DNA of 26,806 nt from Butyrivibrio sp. (GTDB lineage Bacteria; Bacillota; Clostridia; Lachnospirales; Lachnospiraceae): positions 1 through 26,806 of the forward strand of contig JAEDHB010000020.1 of the NCBI GenBank assembly GCA_016297265.1, written 5' to 3'. Below the pieces are notes generated by a model, which saw nothing but the letters and a program-made list of their open reading frames with translations, searched no databases and was not told the DNA's origin. How positions within the stretch are numbered: position 1 is the first letter of the stretch; the number at the start of each line of letters is the position of its first letter. The position numbers and the translations under genes are program-made. Shown here piece after piece: positions 14,216 to 21,300 of this stretch.

Positions 14216-14890
14216 CTATTTTCTGTGCGCTCTCTTATTCAGCCACAGCAAAAGGATTCCGAGCAGAATAAATATTGCGCATAGAATAATTATCATATAG
14301 AATGTTCCGATTCCGAGTGTTGTGGAATTGATATTGCCAAGATCAAAACCAAACCATCCGCAAGGTGCTCCGTAGTTGATGAAATTATACGGAGCCATCA
14401 TATTGTCGCCCCATCTGAAGCCAAAGCATTGTGCCAGAATTACTACGTAGCCCACGTAAATCAGTGGCGGAATAACGGCATAGAGCGCATATCTTTTTTT
14501 ACTCTTAAAGTTCTTGTCGAAGATAATGAAATCCAGTATTGCCAGCACCGGACCGATAAAGTGAACACACAGACTGCCACAGTAATTTCTTATGTATGCA
14601 TTGATGAAGCCGTCCTTGTCCGTAGGTGCAAGCACCGCAAGGTATATCAAAAATGTCAGCATAATCGAAATCGTGAACAGATATTTAATTATGTACCAGG
14701 CTTTGGCAGGTTTTTTATTCGCAAGTACCAATACCAGGCTGACCGCAAGAACCAGGTCGATGGCGATGTTGGACAGATTGGTGAAGTAGGTAAAATAATC
14801 CGATTTGCCGAAGCTCCGGTATAAGCCATAGACGGATACCGCGATAGCAATGATTTTAATTAGTATTGATAATGCTTTTTCTTTTTTCAT
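14216..14890 (-). CDS. Six-TM membrane protein, Pr6Pr (FAR-17a/AIG1-like) type
   Basis: 224 residues with six regular hydrophobic segments. After the first comes YFTYFTNLSNI, and later GSLCVHFIGPVLAILDFIIFD and MAPYNFINYGAPCGWFGFD, a pattern I associate with the Pr6Pr family of six-helix proteins distantly like FAR-17a/AIG1. Family assignment is from memory of the pattern and function is unknown. GGAGG lies at 14896-14900 on the minus strand, and an extended -10 (TGC-TATAAT) at 14916-14924. Its terminator, formerly shared with the convergent amidohydrolase gene, is now split by the transposon, so its transcript would continue into the element's right end. Confidence 0.75.
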   Translation of the reverse strand: MKKEKALSILIKIIAIAVSVYGLYRSFGKSDYFTYFTNLSNIAIDLVLAVSLVLVLANKKPAKAWYIIKYLFTISIMLTFLIYLAVLAPTDKDGFINAYIRNYCGSLCVHFIGPVLAILDFIIFDKNFKSKKRYALYAVIPPLIYVGYVVILAQCFGFRWGDNMMAPYNFINYGAPCGWFGFDLGNINSTTLGIGTFYMIIILCAIFILLGILLLWLNKRAHRK

Positions 14891-14915
14891 TGGAACCTCC
14901 TTAAAACACTTGATA

Positions 14916-14924
14916 ATTATAGCA
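14916..14924 (-). promoter_or_regulatory. Extended -10 promoter of the six-TM protein gene
   Basis: Minus strand TGC-TATAAT, 26 bp upstream of the start, with GGAGG between. The -35 match is poor. Confidence 0.55.
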
Positions 14925-14935
14925 TAAAAAACTTA

Positions 14936-14964
14936 ATTACACCATAGACAATATATGCTATAAT
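14936..14964 (+). promoter_or_regulatory. Promoter of the zinc-ribbon / FN3 gene cluster
   Basis: ATTACA at 14936-14941, 17-bp spacer, then extended -10 TGC-TATAAT (TATAAT at 14959-14964). It is only 20 bp upstream of the first gene and divergent from the preceding promoter, so the two may be jointly regulated. Confidence 0.65.
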
Positions 14965-14984
14965 GCATATATGAGGTGATAGTG

Positions 14985-16157
14985 ATGTATCTGAGAGAAA
15001 AGAGAATGTTCATCCTGAATATTAAAAATATTATCTTATACATTGTCGGAATGCTATTTTGTGTAAGTTCGATATTTGTGTATATTGCTAATTATATTTC
15101 GTATTCTGACAACGCGGAATTGCGCAGCATGGTCAATTCAAAGGATGCGGTATATATCGTCTTTGGAATCGGGTTGGGGCTGTTATGCCTGGCTTTTCTG
15201 TCAAGATGGTTGATGGGGGAAGCGAGGTTTTTTTCCAATTATTTCGAAATGGACCTTGACGGATATATCGCGTACAGTGATTTGGGTCTTGTGACGGGCA
15301 AGAGCAATACTTTTACAATGCTCCTGCTGAGTATTCTCAAACCGCTTTATATGAAGGGATTTTCTTTTGACAATCTCAACAAGTCATATCAGATTATTCT
15401 GAACAGCAAGACCTGTGAGTGTCAGTGCAGAAACTGTGCAGCGGTAATTGAGCAGAAAACATATTTTACCGGAATATGTTCGTATTGCGGAAGCTCCGAC
15501 CTCAACGCCAAGATTATTTCAGGGGAGAGATTCTACAATATAAGAACTGATTTGTCCCTGGGACATGGGAAACCGGAATTCTATAGGGGCAAGCATGTCA
15601 TGGGGAAAAGAACTGCATATATCATTTGTGCATTTGGCTGCATCGGAATTGCTTTAATCAACATGATGTATGCATTGGACAGGATAACACATATAAATGA
15701 CAGAGAATACCTGCGCAAAGAATTCGCCAGATATTTGAGCTACGAACTCCTGCGCAAGGAAGCGCAAAACAGTGCAGCCTTTGGCTTCTGTTTTATGATT
15801 GGATTTACCGTGATAGCGGTATTTATGCTGTCTAAGACAGTTAAGCTGTCCAGAGTTGTGAAAGGTTCGCAATTTCTTGCCGGACAGAAGAGTCCGTTTA
15901 TCACAGAAAGCGTTATGAGAAAGAATTTTCACAGGAATAAGCCGTTTAAGAAACTGAAAGCAATTCAGAAATGCGGTTATATGCGCAGTTTTACTTTTGA
16001 GAAGCATAACAGTAAGATGATGCTTGCCGTTGCGAAACAGGTCGTCAAGGATAAATGTCCGAGTTGTGCGGCTCCGATTACCGGTGCAGTATACGAGGAT
16101 TACATTTGTACATATTGCGGCAACAAAATAATGGGCGTTATCCGTAGGGCACAATAG
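14985..16157 (+). CDS. Membrane protein with two zinc-ribbon-like modules
   Basis: 390 residues from ATG 14985 (GAGGTG at 14974-14979). Two membrane helices lie near the N-terminus (about 10-35 and 47-70). A first cysteine cluster follows (C144, C146, C148, C151 and the pair C165-C168). Two more helices (about 210-230 and 270-292) come next. The C-terminus holds a second zinc ribbon of the CxxC...CxxC form (C358-C361, C375-C378). The last is a textbook rubredoxin-like knuckle pair (CPSC/CTYC). Both modules should face the cytosol if the helices form hairpins. I do not recognise the family. As first gene of the cluster it may be a membrane platform for the proteins that follow. Confidence 0.82.
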   Translation: MYLREKRMFILNIKNIILYIVGMLFCVSSIFVYIANYISYSDNAELRSMVNSKDAVYIVFGIGLGLLCLAFLSRWLMGEARFFSNYFEMDLDGYIAYSDLGLVTGKSNTFTMLLLSILKPLYMKGFSFDNLNKSYQIILNSKTCECQCRNCAAVIEQKTYFTGICSYCGSSDLNAKIISGERFYNIRTDLSLGHGKPEFYRGKHVMGKRTAYIICAFGCIGIALINMMYALDRITHINDREYLRKEFARYLSYELLRKEAQNSAAFGFCFMIGFTVIAVFMLSKTVKLSRVVKGSQFLAGQKSPFITESVMRKNFHRNKPFKKLKAIQKCGYMRSFTFEKHNSKMMLAVAKQVVKDKCPSCAAPITGAVYEDYICTYCGNKIMGVIRRAQ

Positions 16158-16186
16158 GAGAATAACGGATAGGAAAGAGGTACAAA

Positions 16187-16825
16187 ATGTCTGCATTGAA
16201 TGATATTTTTATGGAGACCTACAAAGAAATAGATAAGCATTGCCGGGATATGTTTGTAGACGAAAAGGGCCTGGGAAGATACATTGAGGAGATGAAAAAT
16301 ATTCCCGATATCGGCAAGTATTATCACAAAGCGAAATCGGCATTGTCGAGACTTTCAGAGTATAACAGAATTCGTAATTCACTGGTATATGATGTGGGGA
16401 CCTCCTACAGCGATATGGTGGAGCAGTCTGATATTACCTGGCTTGTGTCCTTTAAAAACAGTCTGCAAAACTGTACCGACCCCTTGTCTGCGTATCGCAG
16501 AAACAAGGAAAACCGTGCAAGCAAAAATGCAAAGAATACCAATTATATCATTATGGATATCGATACCGATAAGGTTAATGTATCCAATGAATATGCCAAT
16601 ACCACACCTGAGGAACCGGAGCATATCATAGAGAGTGCACCGAAGGAACCGGAATACATTGCTGAGAGTGTGTCTGAAACAGTTACAGAGGCAGAGCCGC
16701 TTTGCAAATCGGATAATGCAATCAATATTCTGTCCCGGATAAAGCCGGGCGTTGCCATCTGCATTATTCTTTCCCTGGGAATTGTGGGGGGAATAATATC
16801 CGCACTGGTAACGATTTTCAAATAA
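16187..16825 (+). CDS. Tail-anchored protein, paralogue A of a pair
   Basis: 212 residues: an N-terminal helical domain (about 1-106), an acidic Pro/Glu-rich linker (about 125-180), and one C-terminal membrane helix (about 188-210) with no signal peptide. The domain should therefore be cytosolic, anchored by its tail. It shares architecture and sequence with the protein at 17675-18202: an F-x-E-x-Y start, YxxEM, a DI-x-WL-x-x-F segment and DP-[LI]-S-x-Y at the end of the domain. The RIRNSLVYD segment recalls the R-N-x4-H signature of HEPN-type proteins but lacks the histidine; I regard that as weak. Family not identified. AGAGG precedes ATG. Confidence 0.8.
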   Translation: MSALNDIFMETYKEIDKHCRDMFVDEKGLGRYIEEMKNIPDIGKYYHKAKSALSRLSEYNRIRNSLVYDVGTSYSDMVEQSDITWLVSFKNSLQNCTDPLSAYRRNKENRASKNAKNTNYIIMDIDTDKVNVSNEYANTTPEEPEHIIESAPKEPEYIAESVSETVTEAEPLCKSDNAINILSRIKPGVAICIILSLGIVGGIISALVTIFK

Positions 16826-16848
16826 AACTGATATTTTGGCGTTTTTCC

Positions 16849-16877
16849 TTGAAAAAAGCGCCTAAAAAATATATACT
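16849..16877 (+). promoter_or_regulatory. Internal promoter before the second lipoprotein gene
   Basis: TTGAAA at 16849-16854, an ideal 17-bp spacer, TATACT at 16872-16877. It lies in the 107-bp gap before the lipoprotein gene, and its -10 falls within the first copy of a 21-bp tandem repeat. Confidence 0.55.
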
Positions 16878-16908
16878 TAAATTTAAGAAATATATACTGA
16901 AAATTAAG
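16867..16908 (+). repeat. Two 21-bp tandem direct repeats over the internal promoter
   Basis: Units 16867-16887 and 16888-16908 differ at two positions. Each begins AAATATATACT and ends TTAAG. A period of 21 bp (two helical turns) places both copies on the same DNA face, as in direct-repeat binding sites of response regulators, but chance duplication is possible. Confidence 0.6.
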
Positions 16909-16932
16909 ATTTTGCATAGTAGGAGAAGGTGT

Positions 16933-17658
16933 ATGGCAAAAATCAAAAGGTGTTTAGGTGTATTGCTCATGGCAGCAATGGTTGCCATGTGTTTAAGCGG
17001 ATGCGCTTTTCAAAAAAGACTGAAATCATTCATATTTGATGCGCTCAAGAATGAAGGCGCAATACAGGTCGGAGAACAGACTTTTAATGATTATACGAGC
17101 ACCAATATGAATTCAAAGCTTACGGTGACCGGAAAGGAAGAATGTTTTCATTACGAATGTGATGATACGGAATATGTAATCCTTTTTGACAGCCGCAGGG
17201 ATGAGGAACACGGCAAGGCATATCATGCAAAGGTTCTTACCATCAGAAATAATATGGAGAAAATATCGGATTACTATCTGAAGAGGAGATTTCTTGGCAA
17301 GGTTGAGGTAATCGACAAGAAAGAAGACTATTATTCATATTCATTTGATGGTAATAATCCGTATGCGCTTACGGATATTAAGGTGGATGGAAGTACTATC
17401 GATATTACTTTTTCCAAAGAAAAAGCATTTCAGAATGTAAGTCCCATCGCAGATTATTATGAAACTTACAAGCTGGACGCGAGTATGTTGCCGGATATTT
17501 TTCGTGATGAGGGCGGCAATATGATTAAGCCGAGCAAGGTAAATTTTTATGATACGGAACAGTCCTACAGGCTGAATTTGAAATACGACAATGCCAATGA
17601 TTTCAAGGCCATATACATTGGCAATATCAGTATTGATTCGGCTTACATAGCAAAATAG
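16933..17658 (+). CDS. Putative lipoprotein of unknown function
   Basis: 241 residues. The signal is MAKIKRCLGVLLMAAMVAMC followed by lipobox LSGC with the acylated cysteine at residue 24. The rest is a soluble, mainly beta-strand domain with no family I recognise. I chose ATG 16933 (AGGAGAAGG just upstream); the longer reading from TTG 16849 begins at the internal promoter and spoils the signal peptide. It lies between two paralogous tail-anchored proteins, which suggests a membrane-associated assembly with an outside (lipoprotein) and an inside (tail-anchored) part. Confidence 0.83.
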   Translation: MAKIKRCLGVLLMAAMVAMCLSGCAFQKRLKSFIFDALKNEGAIQVGEQTFNDYTSTNMNSKLTVTGKEECFHYECDDTEYVILFDSRRDEEHGKAYHAKVLTIRNNMEKISDYYLKRRFLGKVEVIDKKEDYYSYSFDGNNPYALTDIKVDGSTIDITFSKEKAFQNVSPIADYYETYKLDASMLPDIFRDEGGNMIKPSKVNFYDTEQSYRLNLKYDNANDFKAIYIGNISIDSAYIAK

Positions 17659-17674
17659 CACGGGAGGAAGCGCC

Positions 17675-18202
17675 ATGGGAAGTATTAACGAAGATTTTCT
17701 GGAAGCTTACAACCGACTGTTAGAGATATGCGAACCGATATATGGAAGTTCCGACAGCGTACAGAGCTATCTTGATGAGATGAATGAATTGAAAAGCAAA
17801 GCTGCTGATAAGGTTGCGGACTGGAGAAATTGCCATCTCAAACTTAATGAGCTATGCAAGCTGGGAACGCAGATGAACAGTGGGGATGCCCCGATTGATT
17901 CCTATAAGTGCCATAAGGAAGATATTTTCTGGTTAAAACATTTTGGCACCAGAATCAAAAAACAGGAGGATCCTATTTCATTATACAAGCAGAAAGCGGA
18001 TTCTAGAGAAGAGAAAGAATTAGATTTTGTTGAGGAAATTGTCGAGGAGCCGCAGGTGACGGAGGATACGGTTGAGCAAAACACATCAACGGATACAGGG
18101 AATAAGAAAATAATATATATTATGATTGGTGTGGGGGTTGTATTAATCGTTGTAACATTGGTAGCCTTACATTTATCAGGATATTTTGACCTGTATAAGT
18201 AG
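17675..18202 (+). CDS. Tail-anchored protein, paralogue B of a pair
   Basis: 175 residues with the same plan as the protein at 16187-16825: helical N-terminal domain (about 1-105), acidic linker (about 110-140), and one C-terminal membrane helix (about 145-168). Matching elements are F-LEAY near the start, YLDEMNEL, EDIFWLKHF, and EDPISLYK. GGGAGG precedes ATG, 17 bases after the lipoprotein stop, so the genes are co-translated. The histidine-less RN motif of paralogue A is not kept in the same form. Function unknown; the pair is probably an old tandem duplication around the lipoprotein gene. Confidence 0.8.
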   Translation: MGSINEDFLEAYNRLLEICEPIYGSSDSVQSYLDEMNELKSKAADKVADWRNCHLKLNELCKLGTQMNSGDAPIDSYKCHKEDIFWLKHFGTRIKKQEDPISLYKQKADSREEKELDFVEEIVEEPQVTEDTVEQNTSTDTGNKKIIYIMIGVGVVLIVVTLVALHLSGYFDLYK

Positions 18203-18262
18203 GAACCGATATGATTAAGTGCTTGTGCAGATTCGCACAGGAGGGGTTTGAAATAGTTAGAA

Positions 18263-18268
18263 TATAAT
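18263..18268 (+). promoter_or_regulatory. Possible -10 element before the giant FN3 gene
   Basis: A perfect TATAAT 38 bp upstream of the start, but no -35 at usable spacing. A small hairpin (TGTGC/GCACA) lies at about 18224-18240. The 104-bp gap shows no terminator, so read-through from the upstream genes is likely. Confidence 0.3.
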
Positions 18269-18306
18269 ATTAAGTCAAATTGATTTATTTGGAAGGAGAC
18301 GACGGG

Positions 18307-21300
18307 ATGAAAATGAAAGGAAGATGGTTGGTCAAAGTACTTGCCGTAGCACTAAGTCTGTTTATGGTTATGGGTTCGCTTACTCTTAATGAGGTAAAAG
18401 CGGCAGAACAGAAGATTGATGATGACGGTTATGAGATATCAAGTACTATTTGCGGTGGTAGTGCCGGAGCGGTACATTGGTATTGCTATGATGCACCAAG
18501 CGGACAGCAGGGTAAAATTGGCGTTAAGCTTGTTATTAAGCCTGAAAGCGGAAACAGGATGACAGATTATTTGTATGACGGTTCGGTATATTATTATGAT
18601 GATGGCAGTGAACACGGGGATACCAGACATTATGATGTCCCTACGGTTCTTGACTTCCTTCAATTTGTTGATGTTGCATCCGGAATTACATATATCGGTA
18701 CCAATGCATTTGCGGGATTTGGCACACTTAAGAAGGTCAGAATTCCTTCTTCAGTAACAGCAATCGGAGCAAATGCCATTCCATCAGGTGCATCAATCAC
18801 TGTGTTGTGTGAAAAAGGTTCATATGCAGATACATATGCAAAGAACAACGGAAATACTATTCAATATTCTGACGGAAGCACGGGCGGAGGAGAATCCGGC
18901 GGCGGAGGTGGATCCGGTGGTGGAGGAGAATCCGGTGGCGGAGGTGGATCAAACGAGGGTGTAATACCGGGTGTTCCGCAAAATCTGTGTGTCACTCAGA
19001 ATGACAATATCGTTAATGTTTCATGGCATGCGGCAGCCAATGCAGAAGAATATGTTGTATGCTTTGAAAAAATGGACGGCATCGGAACTCCAACGTATAC
19101 TAATAATACCTCGTGTCAGTTCACAGCTGATTACGGTGTTCAATATCAGATATATGTATATGCAGTTAACGGAAACTGCACTTCAGATTATAATGATATA
19201 AAATATGCACTGTGCCTTGAGGCCCCTTCATCCTTCAGCGCAGTGACGTCCGCTTCCGGAACCAGTCTCAACTGGTCAGCTGTTACAGGCGCCGAACAAT
19301 ATGTTGTTAAGAGAAACGGAACAGAAATTGCTAAAACGACCTCGACAACAGCTTTTGATGCAGCAGCAAATTCGGCAGGAACAAGCTATTCCTATGAAGT
19401 ATATGCAACTGCCACCACCAATGATGGCAGCACGGTTTCATCAAAGGCAAAGAACTGCAGTTCACAGTCTTATGCAGAAAAGCCTGCAGCTCCAAGGATT
19501 TCAATAATACAGTCTGCGGGAACTATTCAGGTCAAATGGGAAGCTGTTGAAGGAGCATTATCATACAATATCTACAGGGATAATAATTTGATAAAGTCAA
19601 ATTGTGTTGATACATACTTCAAGGACAGCAACCTGACAAATGCAACGGGATACAGTTATTGTGTCACTGCAGTTAATGCCTCAGGTGAATCAGACAAATC
19701 AAATAATGTAAAAGGAATGGCACTGGTTGCCAAACCTTCAATAATCAGAGTTAATTACATCAATAATACATATACCATCAGCTGGAATAAAGTGGATGAA
19801 GCAGACGGATATGACATTGTCTGGGACAGTGACAGCGGAGTAATAACAAAATCCGTTGATGGGGAAAATACTACAACTGCTTCATACAGCAGCAGTGTAG
19901 CGGGAAGCAATCCAAAGAATTTTAAGGTAAGGGCAAAAAAGAGTTACAACGGCACAATTTACTCCGAATATTCGGATACTGTAAATGCAACCAATATTGT
20001 TGCACCGACATTAAAGAGCGTAAAGATTAGCTCCGATAAAGCAACTATCGAATGGCTTTCGGCAGCTGGTGCAACACGGTATAAGGTATATTATTACAGC
20101 AATGACATTAGTTATACACTCCTTACGAATACCACTAATACCACGGCAGACATTAATTGGCCATTTAACTCCGGTACGGAATACAAATTCTATGTTGTTG
20201 CAGAATATTCCGACGGAACATTATCAAATATATCGAATGAAATTAGCGCAAAATATATTAATGCCGCAAAAATTTCAAGCGTTAGCATATCAGGAAACGA
20301 TGCATCAGCAGTTTTCAGATTTGATAACGGAGATAGTACAGAGGGCGTTGCAGGCGCGGACGGATATGAGATTCGTTCTAACGGTGCAGTTATAGGTTCA
20401 ATTACTGCAAGTGATTTGGCAGGCGACAAAAGATCCATCACAGGCGAATTCGAGTGTGGTGTTGCTTATACATTCACAGCATATGCCTACTATCTGAAGG
20501 ACGGAGTTCGTCAATATGCAGCAGAATCCAATACCTACACGACGGCATGGATTGGAACACCTCAGAATGTAAAAGCTGAAACAAACGCATCGGGAACAAC
20601 AGTTAAATGGAATTCTGCGCAGGGAGCAACAAACTATATTATTAAGATTAACGGTGTTGAATCCGGACGGGTTTCCTCAGGTAGCACACAGTATTCGGAT
20701 TATTCAAAGAATGTGGCAGGAACGAAATACTGTTGTGAATTAATATCATGTTACAATGGTGAAGAGAGAAATACAGTCAGAGTAAACTCAATGTATCTCA
20801 ACAAACCTGCAATAACTAAGGTTGATGCAACAGAAAGTCATACTGATGTATCATGGAATTCTGTTGCAGGAGCAGAAGAATACATTGTATACAAAAATGG
20901 AAAGGAATACTGGTCAGTAACTTCAACCTCGTTCAAAGATAATACAGCAAATATTGCGGGACAGAAATGTTCATACATCGTTAAAGCTGTAGCGTATATT
21001 GAAAGTGATGCATTTGAATCCGTATCGGACAATGTAGAGGATGTGTATGTTGAAACCCCTGAAATCCGTGAGGTAAAGGTGACCTCAGAAAAGGCTGTAA
21101 TCAGATGGAATGCTGCAAAGGGTGCGGAAAAATACAAAGTGTACAGAACATTAACAGGCGAATGCATCGGAACAACTGCGGATTGTTCGTTTACGGATAC
21201 GGGCAGTAAAAATCCTGCAATAGAATACGGATATTATATTGTACCTGTTGTTTCGGATAATGAAATCACTAAGGCAAAATCAACCGCAAAGGGCGGAATG

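Noticed and set aside
16340..16400. Active HEPN RNase motif in paralogue A
   Set aside because: The histidine of R-N-x4-H is missing and the paralogue does not keep the motif, so no catalytic claim is made.
16838..16862. Hairpin GGCG-T5 / A5-GCGCC after paralogue A as a terminator
   Set aside because: The stem is bulged and followed by an A-rich, not T-rich, run on the plus strand; read-through is likely.
16849..16932. Longer N-terminus of the second lipoprotein, with repeated KKYILK residues
   Set aside because: The extension starts at the promoter, contains the tandem DNA repeat, and would put 28 basic residues before a normal lipoprotein signal; ATG 16933 has a strong ribosome site.
18203..18306. 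c-di-GMP riboswitch before the giant FN3 gene, suggested by the cyclase in the window
   Set aside because: The gap holds only a 5-bp hairpin and no recognisable GEMM core.
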